Source: RGIG8775 sp045660295
Lineage (GTDB): Bacteria; Bacillota; Clostridia; Oscillospirales; CAG-272
Assembly (NCBI GenBank): GCA_045660295.1
Contig: JAZRDN010000012.1
Location: forward strand, 1-30,123
Length of the DNA: 30,123 nt
Direction of reading: 5' to 3'
Below the pieces are notes generated by a model. It made no database searches, was not told where the DNA came from, and saw only the letters and a list, made by a program, of their open reading frames with translations. The translations under genes and the position numbers were made by a program. Of this stretch, positions 6,679 through 13,488 are shown one piece after another; position 1 is the stretch's first letter, and each line of letters opens with the position of its first letter.

Positions 6679-7629
6679 TTAAGTGTTAGCTTTGGTTATT
6701 TCGTTTGAAAAATAATTGCCTATAGCGCCTACAAGAGCGCAAAGCGCGGGGTGAGTGGGGTCGGGGAAGACCTTGAACACGCTTCCTATCTCAAAACTGA
6801 GCGCGCCGTCGTAGCCTATGTCACGAAGTCCCGCTAAAAAGCCCTTGTAATCGGTCATGGATTCGCCTTTTGAACCGATGTAGGCGTAGGGAATGGTGTG
6901 CTTGTCCTCGATCTTGTCGGTGTCGTGAATGTGAAGCACCTTTACGCGCTTTCCCAGCGTTCGGAGCGTGTTTTGCATGTGCTTGCCCGTAAGATTTGCG
7001 TGTCCTACGTCAAAGCAGAAGGCGAAAAGCTCCTCGCCCGCCATGTCGTTGAGCGTGTCGATGTAATTGCAAGCCTCGTATGGGTTTGAGCAAGCGCTGT
7101 CAAAGATAGCGCCGCCGTCACGTCTGCCCCACATGTTTTCAAGGCAAATGGTAACTCCGTGCTTTCTCGCGTCGTCCATGAGCTGGGAATAGAGCTTGAT
7201 GTTGGCTTTTTTCTGCTCGTCCTCAAGGATATGCGTGGGCGCGTGCGCGGGGTGAACCACCGCGTATTTGCAACCGAAAAAGGCGGTCAACTCAATAGTT
7301 TTTTTTACCGCGTCAAGGGCGCGCGCGTTATATTCCTCTTTTGTTTCGGTTTCGCTGTCGTCGAATTTATAGGTGGGGAAGGGCGGGTGAGTCTGGCAGA
7401 CCTCTATTCCGTGGCGCTCGAACGCTTCCTTGTATGGGGTGAAAAACGCCTTGAGCTCGTCGATAGTCTGGCTTGAGAAGAATTTTTCGCGGTAGCCTTG
7501 GGAGGGGGAGTAGCAGTCAAAGCCGAAGTCAACGGCATCAATGCCGCCCGCCTTGTACATGGCGCAAACGGCGTCAAGGTCGGCGTCCTTTTTGTGAAGG
7601 ATAGAAGCGGCAACACTTATTTTGTGCAT
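6679..7629 (-). CDS. Sugar phosphate isomerase/epimerase (xylose isomerase-like TIM barrel)
   Basis: A 316-aa AP_endonuc_2/xylose-isomerase-like TIM barrel. Barrel-end motifs in order: QTHPPFPTYKF, YAVVHPAHAP, ICLENMWGRR, FCFDVGHANLTG, VLHIHDTD and LSFEIGS. The Glu, Asp/His, His and Glu in these positions form the usual divalent-metal site. Relatives epimerise or isomerise ketoses, inosose or hydroxypyruvate; the exact substrate cannot be assigned. No signal peptide, so cytosolic. It sits 21 bp after DUF1294 and 16 bp before ynzC, a probable three-gene transcript whose promoter I could not identify with confidence. Confidence 0.85.
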   Translation of the reverse strand: MHKISVAASILHKKDADLDAVCAMYKAGGIDAVDFGFDCYSPSQGYREKFFSSQTIDELKAFFTPYKEAFERHGIEVCQTHPPFPTYKFDDSETETKEEYNARALDAVKKTIELTAFFGCKYAVVHPAHAPTHILEDEQKKANIKLYSQLMDDARKHGVTICLENMWGRRDGGAIFDSACSNPYEACNYIDTLNDMAGEELFAFCFDVGHANLTGKHMQNTLRTLGKRVKVLHIHDTDKIEDKHTIPYAYIGSKGESMTDYKGFLAGLRDIGYDGALSFEIGSVFKVFPDPTHPALCALVGAIGNYFSNEITKANT

Positions 7630-7650
7630 AACTAAATATCTCCTTTAAGA

Positions 7651-7932
7651 TTATTTGGCGAAATAAAAGTAACAGATCACCGCCACTGCCTGAAGCAGTA
7701 TAATGACTGGAATACCTATCATAAAGCTCTTGTGCTTGGTTTTGTGGTGGAATATCTGCATAGTTATGTACATGGTGACCGAGCCACCCAGCGCCGAGAG
7801 AATGAAAAGTGTTTTTTCGGGTATTCTCAACGCCACCTTTTCGAACTTTGAAATCAGCTTGTCGTAAATGCAGACAACTACCGATATCAGAGATATTGCC
7901 GCAAGATACATGAAAACAATATTTTCTAACAT
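7651..7932 (-). CDS. DUF1294 small membrane protein
   Basis: A 93-aa protein with two to three hydrophobic segments (about residues 4-24, 43-58 and 70-90). The DUF1294 markers are IYDKLISKFEKVALRIPE, LGGSVTMYITMQIF, and the HKTKHKSF segment followed by a glycine/proline turn. The function of the family is unknown. The ATG at 7932 follows AAGGAGCATAT. First gene of the DUF1294-epimerase-ynzC group. The 126-bp gap to glnS contains a TATAAT on this strand (8020-8015) but no matching -35. Confidence 0.85.
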   Translation of the reverse strand: MLENIVFMYLAAISLISVVVCIYDKLISKFEKVALRIPEKTLFILSALGGSVTMYITMQIFHHKTKHKSFMIGIPVIILLQAVAVICYFYFAK

Positions 7933-8058
7933 ATATGCTCCTTGTTTGCGTTTTACAGAAAAATGACATTACTTAAATGCCATTTTCCTGATAACGAGGG
8001 CAATGTTTGCACCAATTATAATACGTGAAGGCGAAGCGTTTGCCCGCACCGGCAGGTG

Positions 8059-9714
8059 CTATTTCTTGGGGAAGCTGTCCTTAAGCTCAACGATGCGGTT
8101 GAATGTGTCGGCGTTCTTGGAGTCCTTGCAGAAATATCCGAAGCGAACGAACTGGAACTTCTCGCCTGCCGCCGCGTTTTCAAGCGAAGGCTCGACTACC
8201 GCGTTTTCGAGCTTGGTAAGCGAGTTTTCGTTAAGGAAGTCAAGATAGGTCTTGCCCTCGGGCACGTCGGCGGTGTTTTCGATGTTGAAAAGTCGGTCGT
8301 AAAGCATGAGCGTGGCGGGCTTTGCGTACTTGGCGGAAAGCCAGTGGATAGTACCCTTGATCTTTCTGCCGTCTGTGGGCATGCCGTTGCCTGTCTCAAG
8401 GTCAGCGGTTGCGTGGATGCACTTAATGCTGCCGTCCTCGTTCTTTTCGATGCCCGCATACTTGATGATATAACCGCCCATAAGACGAACCTCGCCGTCG
8501 GGCTTGAGTCTGAAGAACTTGGGAGGCGGAACCTCGGCAAAGTCGTCAGCGTCAATATAAACCTCGCGTGTCATAGGAACCTGGCGTGTGCCAAGCTCGG
8601 GCTTCTGGGGATGGTTGGGGAGAGTTATCATCTCCTCTTTGTCCTCGGGATAGTTGTCGATAACTACTTTTATGGGATTAGCGATACCCACGCGGCGGAG
8701 CGCGTTTTCGTTGAGATCATCGCGAACGCAAGCCTCAAGCTGACGGATATCCACGGTATGGTCGGTGTTGGTAACGCCTGCCTCTCTTACAAAGGTAAAG
8801 AGAGCCTGAGGGGTATATCCACGGCGGCGCAGACCGCAAAGGGTGGGAAGTCTGGGGTCGTCCCAGCCGTCCACGTGTCCTTCCTCAACAAGCTGACGGA
8901 GATAACGCTTGGACATGACCGTGTAGGTGATGTTCATGCGTCCGAACTCCCACTGGTGGGGCTTCTGCTCAAAGCCAATTTTGTCCACTACCCAGTCGTA
9001 AAGAGGTCTGTGGTTGCGGAACTCGCTGGAGCAGAGCGAATGTGTGATGCCCTCAAGCGCGTCTTGAATGGGGTGCGCGAAGTCGTACATGGGATATACG
9101 CACCACTCGTCGCCCTGACGGTGATGGTGAATATGCTTGATACGGTAGATTACGGGGTCACGGAGATAGGGGTTATCGGAGGACGGGTCTATCTTCGCGC
9201 GCAGAGTGCGCGCGCCGTCCTCGAACTCGCCGTTCTTCATACGCTCGAACAGGTCGGGATTTTCCTCTACCGAACGGTTGCGGTAGGGAGACTCCTTAGA
9301 GGCTACGGCACGGTCTGTGCCCTTGTAGTCAGCCAAATCGTCCTTGGAAAGGTCGCAAACGTACGCGTCACCCTGCTTGATAAGCTGTACCGCGAACTCG
9401 TAGCACTTGCCGAAATAGTCAGAGCCGTAGAAAACTCCGCCCGTTGGAGCAGCGCCAAGCCACTCAAGGTCCTCGCGGATAGAGCGTACGAACTCGTCGG
9501 ACTCCTTGGCGGGGTTGGTGTCGTCATAGCGGAGATTGAAAAGCCCGCTATACTTGTTGGCTACGTCTGTGTTGATGCAGATAGCCTTTACCGAGCCGAT
9601 GTGAAGATATCCGTTGGGCTCGGGGGGGAAACGGGTGTGGATTTTAAGCCCTGGGTTGCTCTCAAGGTCGCTATCTATAATTTCGTGTATAAAGTTGCTG
9701 CTAATTTCTTCCAT
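8059..9714 (-). CDS. glnS: Glutaminyl-tRNA synthetase
   Basis: A class I aminoacyl-tRNA synthetase charging tRNA-Gln directly. It is 551 aa, matching bacterial GlnRS. Signature 1 is PPEPNGYLHIGS (HIG at 38-40) and the KMSKS equivalent is VMSKRYL (266-272). LRYDDTNPAKE and the YPMYDFAHPIQDALEGITHS block are GlnRS-specific and separate it from GluRS. The C-terminal anticodon-binding beta barrels follow. Many Firmicutes lack GlnRS and rely on GatCAB, while several Clostridia carry it. It lies 24 bp after gltX, so both synthetases are co-transcribed. After the stop there is a GCACC-TGCC-GGTGC hairpin without a U-tract. Confidence 0.96.
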   Translation of the reverse strand: MEEISSNFIHEIIDSDLESNPGLKIHTRFPPEPNGYLHIGSVKAICINTDVANKYSGLFNLRYDDTNPAKESDEFVRSIREDLEWLGAAPTGGVFYGSDYFGKCYEFAVQLIKQGDAYVCDLSKDDLADYKGTDRAVASKESPYRNRSVEENPDLFERMKNGEFEDGARTLRAKIDPSSDNPYLRDPVIYRIKHIHHHRQGDEWCVYPMYDFAHPIQDALEGITHSLCSSEFRNHRPLYDWVVDKIGFEQKPHQWEFGRMNITYTVMSKRYLRQLVEEGHVDGWDDPRLPTLCGLRRRGYTPQALFTFVREAGVTNTDHTVDIRQLEACVRDDLNENALRRVGIANPIKVVIDNYPEDKEEMITLPNHPQKPELGTRQVPMTREVYIDADDFAEVPPPKFFRLKPDGEVRLMGGYIIKYAGIEKNEDGSIKCIHATADLETGNGMPTDGRKIKGTIHWLSAKYAKPATLMLYDRLFNIENTADVPEGKTYLDFLNENSLTKLENAVVEPSLENAAAGEKFQFVRFGYFCKDSKNADTFNRIVELKDSFPKK

Positions 9715-9738
9715 GGTTGTATATGTCCTTTCCGAGCG

Positions 9739-11430
9739 TCAAGCCTTAAGAGCTGACACCATTTTACATATTCTATCTTCGGTCTTGTCCTTGCCGATTA
9801 TCTGCATTACCGTGTAGAGATCGGGGGCGTTCTGCTTGCCTGTTACCGCTACGCGGATGAACATGCTTGTGTCGGCAACACTGCCCTTGAACGCCTCGGG
9901 ATTCTGCTTGTATGCCTTCATATCCGAGGAGAAGCCAAGCGAGTCGGCGATAGCCTTTACCTTGTCAAACCAAGTGTTCATATCGTCGTTTTCGTCATAG
10001 GTCTCAAGGAATTTTTCAAGAGTAGCTATGATATCAGCCTTGTCAAAGCTCTCGGGATAGCTGTCCTCAATAGTGAAAAATTCATCGTAGAAGAAGCTCA
10101 TGTAAGGCTTTGCGTCAGCCCAGGTCGCAAGGTCCTTGCGGGGCTTTTTGCCTCCGCGTCCGATAGCGAATATTTTCTCGGCAAAGTCCTTGTCAGCCGC
10201 CAGTGCCTTGCCGAATTCGGGGTCAAATTCAAGCGCCCATACGGTGACCTTTTCGGTAACGCTCTTTGCGTCCATTTTGGAAATGACGTTCTTAGACACG
10301 TCGTTCAGCTTGCCGAAGTCGAACAGACAGCCCGAAACAGACATCTTTTTGATGTTGAAGGGGAAGTCCTTATAGCCCTTGTCGGCGTTCTGCGCGTGCC
10401 ACTCCTCGTAGTTGGAGTTGAGGAGCGTCATGATGTACTCGCACACAGCCTCGGGGCAGTAGCCCATGCGTGTGTAGTCGTCCATGTTAGCGCCCATATC
10501 GCGCTTGGAGAGCTTTTTCTTGTTGCCGTTCTCGTCTAACTTCATTATCTGCGAGATGTGCATGTATTTGGGAGTCTTGAAGCCAAGATATCTGAAAAGC
10601 TGAAGGTGCTTTGCAAGGCTGGGAAGCCACTCCTCGCCTCTGATAACGTGGGTCGTGCCCATGAGGTGGTCATCAACCGCGTGAGCGAAGTGGTAGGTGG
10701 GGATTCCGTCGGACTTAAGAAGCACGAAATCCTCGTCGTTTTCGGGAATCTCGATAGCACCCTTGACAAGGTCGGTGAACTTTATCTTGTTGTCGGGGTT
10801 GCCCTCGGCGAGTATTCTTATAACAAAGGGGTGTCCAGCCTTAAGATGCTCCTCAACTTCGTCTATTGTGAAGTTGCGGCGCGCAAGCATTTCGGCTCTC
10901 TTTTTCTCTGCCTCTGCCTGCCAGTCGGTGTTCTTTATCTCAGCCTTTTTGTCTATCTGCTGAAGCTCGTCAAGTTCTTCCTCGGTGGTAAAGCAGGGGT
11001 AAGCCTTACCCTCGCTTACAAGCTGCTTGGCGTAGGTCTGATATATTTCGCCGCGCATGCTCTGCTTGTAAGGGCCGTATGCGCCCTTGTCGGATATCTT
11101 TCCGTTCTCGTCAAGTATAGCGCCCTCGTCGAACTCGATGCCGTATGTGGCGAGAGTCTTGATAAGTCCCTCTGCCGCGCCCTCTACCTCGCGCTTGGCG
11201 TCGGTGTCCTCAATTCGAAGATAGAAAACTCCGCCCGACTGGTGTGCCAGTCTTTCGGCAACCGTGGAGGGGAAAAGTCCTCCGAAATGTACGAATCCTG
11301 TGGGGCTGGGCGCGAAACGCGTTACCTTAGCGCCCTCGGGAAGCTCGCGCGCGGGATATCTCTGCTCCATGTCCGCGGGAGTTGTTTTGATGTTGGGGAA
11401 AAGTAATTCCGCCAGATAGTTGTAATCCAT
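9739..11430 (-). CDS. gltX: Glutamyl-tRNA synthetase
   Basis: Charges tRNA-Glu. It is 563 aa, longer than the usual 480-500, with an N-terminal extension of about 35 residues before RFAPSPTGFVHFGG. The HIGH motif reads HFGG (48-51), a variant with Phe in the second position. The KMSKS equivalent is KKLSKRD (305-311), and LRIEDTDAKREVEGA, GIPTYHFAHAVDDHLMGTTH and VIRGEEWLPS are intact. The C-terminal all-helical anticodon-binding region continues to the end. Because a GlnRS gene follows, this enzyme may be discriminating (inference). The ATG at 11430 follows GAAAGGC; it is 17 bp after the MBL hydrolase gene. Confidence 0.95.
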   Translation of the reverse strand: MDYNYLAELLFPNIKTTPADMEQRYPARELPEGAKVTRFAPSPTGFVHFGGLFPSTVAERLAHQSGGVFYLRIEDTDAKREVEGAAEGLIKTLATYGIEFDEGAILDENGKISDKGAYGPYKQSMRGEIYQTYAKQLVSEGKAYPCFTTEEELDELQQIDKKAEIKNTDWQAEAEKKRAEMLARRNFTIDEVEEHLKAGHPFVIRILAEGNPDNKIKFTDLVKGAIEIPENDEDFVLLKSDGIPTYHFAHAVDDHLMGTTHVIRGEEWLPSLAKHLQLFRYLGFKTPKYMHISQIMKLDENGNKKKLSKRDMGANMDDYTRMGYCPEAVCEYIMTLLNSNYEEWHAQNADKGYKDFPFNIKKMSVSGCLFDFGKLNDVSKNVISKMDAKSVTEKVTVWALEFDPEFGKALAADKDFAEKIFAIGRGGKKPRKDLATWADAKPYMSFFYDEFFTIEDSYPESFDKADIIATLEKFLETYDENDDMNTWFDKVKAIADSLGFSSDMKAYKQNPEAFKGSVADTSMFIRVAVTGKQNAPDLYTVMQIIGKDKTEDRICKMVSALKA

Positions 11431-11447
11431 GTTTTAAAGCCTTTCGT

Positions 11448-12059
11448 CTATATAAAATTCAATAAGTCAAGTGCCTCGCCCAGCTTTGCGCCGCTTCCGT
11501 GACCTGCCAGAATATCAAGGTCGCGGTCAAGCGCCTTCAAGCTCTTAAGCGACAAACAAAGCGTTTCAAAGTGTCCGCCGTACAGGTCAAAGCGTCCGTA
11601 CCCGCTGTCAAAAAGTGTGTCTCCGGTGAACAGCGTGTTGCCCACAAGATAGCAGACCGAGCCCTTTGAGTGCCCGGGGGTGTGAATGACCTTTATTTCG
11701 TCCCCACCAAGCGCTATGATATCGCCGTTTGAGATGGTTTTTTCGCAGGGCTTTACGGTGTCGTTTCTGCCCATGAAAAACGACAGCGCGCTTTTTTCGG
11801 CATCGGTCAGCATTTCGGCGTCAAGCTCGTGAATGACAAGCTCGGCTTCGGTCGCCTCACGGAGCGCGTCGGCGGTTATTGTGTGGTCAAAGTGACCGTG
11901 GGTGAGAAGAATGTATTTCAGTGCCGCATTCTCTTTTTCAAGCGTTTCAAGAACAAGCCTTGCGGGTGCACCCGCGTCAATAAGCGCGGCTTGTCCGCCG
12001 CTTATAACGAGATAGGAATTTGATTCCCAGCCACGGGCGTAAAAGGGTATTATTTTCAT
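11448..12059 (-). CDS. MBL-fold metallohydrolase (glyoxalase II-like)
   Basis: A 203-aa metallo-beta-lactamase-fold hydrolase. Metal ligands: THGHFDH (H54, H56, D58, H59), HTPGHSKGS (H130), FTGDTLF (D147) and AGHGSG (H187). The pattern is that of small YcbL/glyoxalase-II-like thioesterases; the substrate is unknown. The frame is open far upstream into the cysK region, but the start must be ATG 12059: it follows AGAGGAAAAAC, sits below its own promoter (12120-12092) and begins the fold directly (MKIIPFYARG). First gene of an operon with gltX and glnS. Confidence 0.9.
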   Translation of the reverse strand: MKIIPFYARGWESNSYLVISGGQAALIDAGAPARLVLETLEKENAALKYILLTHGHFDHTITADALREATEAELVIHELDAEMLTDAEKSALSFFMGRNDTVKPCEKTISNGDIIALGGDEIKVIHTPGHSKGSVCYLVGNTLFTGDTLFDSGYGRFDLYGGHFETLCLSLKSLKALDRDLDILAGHGSGAKLGEALDLLNFI

Positions 12060-12091
12060 GTTTTTCCTCTTGGATATAATACTACCATTAT

Positions 12092-12120
12092 AGTATATCA
12101 CATTTTTCTTTGATTGTCTA
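12092..12120 (-). promoter_or_regulatory. Promoter of the MBL-gltX-glnS operon
   Basis: Minus-strand TAGACA (12120-12115), a 17-bp spacer and TATACT (12097-12092); an overlapping TATAAT is at 12092-12087. Confidence 0.65.
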
Positions 12121-12144
12121 TATTTTTTCAGAAAAAATAAATGC

Positions 12145-12177
12145 AGAAAAAGGAAGCCGTTTAAAAACGGCTTCCTT
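12145..12177 (-). terminator. Terminator of the cysteine-synthase-like gene
   Basis: Perfect stem AAGGAAGCCGTTT / AAACGGCTTCCTT (12177-12165 and 12162-12150) with a 2-nt minimal loop, followed on the minus strand by TTTTCTG. It starts 7 bp after the stop codon. Confidence 0.85.
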
Positions 12178-12184
12178 AATAAAA

Positions 12185-13114
12185 TCAATCCATAAACAGT
12201 GGGGTAGAGAAGTATCTTTCGGCGGTGTCGGGGAGAACGGTCACAACCGTTTTGCCCTTGCCCAGCTTTTTGGCGAGCTTTATTGCCGCCGCCACGTTGG
12301 TGCCGCTGGAGATACCGCACATGATACCTTCCTTGGATGCAAGCTCCTTGGCGGTGCGGATAGCTTCCTCGTCCTTTACTATACAGATGTCGGTGTATAT
12401 GCTCTGGTTGAGAATAGCAGGAATAACTCCGTCTCCGATGCCCATCTGAATATGCGTGCCGATAGAGCCGCCCGAAAGTATCGCCGCGTGCTCGGGCTCG
12501 ACCGCCCATATCTCAATGTCGGGGTTTTTCGCCTTAAGCGTTTCGCCAATTCCCGTGATAGTTCCGCCCGTTCCTATGCCCGAGCAGAAGCCGTGAATAG
12601 GACCGCCTACCTGCTCCAGTATCTCAACGCCGGTGTAGCTTCTCTGCGCGTCACTGTTTGCGGGGTTCTCAAACTGTTGGGGAACGAAAACCTTGGGGTC
12701 GTTTGCCTGCATTTCGAGGGCGGTTTCAAGGCACTTTTCAATGCAGTCGCCTATGTTGCCCGCGTCGTGAATGAGAATGACCTCGGCACCGTAGTGGTTG
12801 ACCAGCTTTCTGCGCTCCTCGCTTACCGAGTCGGGCATGATTATCTTTGTTTTGTAGCCAAGCACCGCGCCCACGAGGGCAAGACCTATGCCTTGATTTC
12901 CGCTTGTAGGCTCAACGATTATTGTGTCCTTGTTTATTACTCCGCGCGCCTCGGCGTCGCGTATCATGTTGTAGGCAGTTCTCGTCTTTATTGAGCCGCC
13001 GACGTTAAGTCCCTCAAATTTTACAAGGATTTCGGCGCTGTCGGGATCAACCATTCGCGAAAGACGGATTATCGGCGTGTTGCCGATAGCATCAAGAATG
13101 TTATTGCACACCAT
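12185..13114 (-). CDS. cysK: PLP-dependent cysteine synthase family enzyme
   Basis: A fold-type II PLP enzyme of the O-acetylserine sulfhydrylase / cystathionine-beta-synthase group, 309 aa. The PLP lysine is K43 in GLNVGGSIKTRTAY, where classical CysK has NPGGSVKDR. The substrate loop reads TSGNQG (70-75) instead of TSGNTG, the phosphate loop is GTGGTITG (181-188), and SSGTN is near the C-terminus. These changes mark a subfamily that may use O-acetylserine or a related substrate; plain CysK activity is likely but not proven. I chose ATG 13114 with GAGG upstream; an in-frame TTG seven codons earlier is less likely. Single gene with its own promoter and terminator. Confidence 0.82.
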   Translation of the reverse strand: MVCNNILDAIGNTPIIRLSRMVDPDSAEILVKFEGLNVGGSIKTRTAYNMIRDAEARGVINKDTIIVEPTSGNQGIGLALVGAVLGYKTKIIMPDSVSEERRKLVNHYGAEVILIHDAGNIGDCIEKCLETALEMQANDPKVFVPQQFENPANSDAQRSYTGVEILEQVGGPIHGFCSGIGTGGTITGIGETLKAKNPDIEIWAVEPEHAAILSGGSIGTHIQMGIGDGVIPAILNQSIYTDICIVKDEEAIRTAKELASKEGIMCGISSGTNVAAAIKLAKKLGKGKTVVTVLPDTAERYFSTPLFMD

Positions 13115-13157
13115 AAAATTTATATACCTCGTCAATTGAATTCACATAAACACACAT

Positions 13158-13186
13158 AGTATATCATATTTTGAAAAAATTTACAA
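13158..13186 (-). promoter_or_regulatory. Promoter of the cysteine-synthase-like gene
   Basis: Minus-strand TTGTAA (13186-13181), a 17-bp spacer and TATACT (13163-13158), 44 bp before the chosen start. Confidence 0.65.
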
Positions 13187-13298
13187 TAGTTATTGCGGAA
13201 TTTTGTCACAATATATCTTATGAATTTTTTGAGATGCTTGTGAAGACTCGGGGCTATCTTTGATTTTCGGTAAAAACATTTGAATTTGAGCAATTTTA

Positions 13299-13327
13299 TT
13301 GACGTGTTTTTCTTTTGATGCTATACT
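13299..13327 (+). promoter_or_regulatory. Promoter driving the truncated oxidoreductase stub
   Basis: TTGACG (13299-13304), a 17-bp spacer and TATACT (13322-13327). It faces an 18-codon remnant with its own RBS and is followed by a terminator at 13449. Confidence 0.75.
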
Positions 13328-13358
13328 TGGGTAAAGTAGATCCGAAAGGAGAATAATT

Positions 13359-13415
13359 ATGGAAAGAAAAGTTAAAATGGCGGCGATCGGTCTCGGTGGC
13401 AGAGGCAAAATTTAA
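13359..13415 (+). pseudogene. 5' stub of a Gfo/Idh/MocA-family oxidoreductase
   Basis: ATG 13359 opens MERKVKMAAIGLGGRGKI and then stops at TAA 13413-13415. The peptide is the first beta strand and glycine loop (IGLGGRG) of the NAD(P)-binding Rossmann fold as found at the N-terminus of Gfo/Idh/MocA dehydrogenases. The promoter, a good SD (GAAAGGAG) and the start codon are intact, so the gene body seems to have been deleted or replaced. Only 33 bp separate the stop from a hairpin terminator. The rest of the 374-bp gap between the cysK-like gene and the peptide-binding protein gene is AT-rich and holds no other gene that I can see. Alternatively it is a very short leader peptide. Confidence 0.55.
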
Positions 13416-13448
13416 TTTACCGCACAAACCCACGTGCCAAAAGCAAAA

Positions 13449-13477
13449 GGCGCTCGCTAAGCGAGCGCCTCATTTTT
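13449..13477. terminator. Hairpin terminator between the stub and the peptide-binding protein gene
   Basis: Perfect 9-bp stem GGCGCTCGC-TAA-GCGAGCGCC (13449-13469), followed on plus by TCATTTTTTG and on minus by TTTTGCTTTTGG. It can serve both converging units. Confidence 0.8.
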
Positions 13478-13488
13478 TGTTTTAATTA

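Noticed and set aside
8015..8022. Overlapping TATAAT on both strands near the end of glnS as a promoter for DUF1294 or an antisense RNA
   Set aside because: No acceptable -35 hexamer at 16-18 bp on either strand and no extended -10.
8056..9756. Long open frame of 566 codons on the plus strand
   Set aside because: It is exactly antisense to glnS, which has complete GlnRS motifs. It has no family features or RBS. The codon bias of the host leaves the reverse strand open.
12060..12509. N-terminal extension of about 150 residues on the MBL hydrolase
   Set aside because: The extension reads through the cysK terminator and its 3' coding end. The promoter, RBS and fold start all point to ATG 12059.
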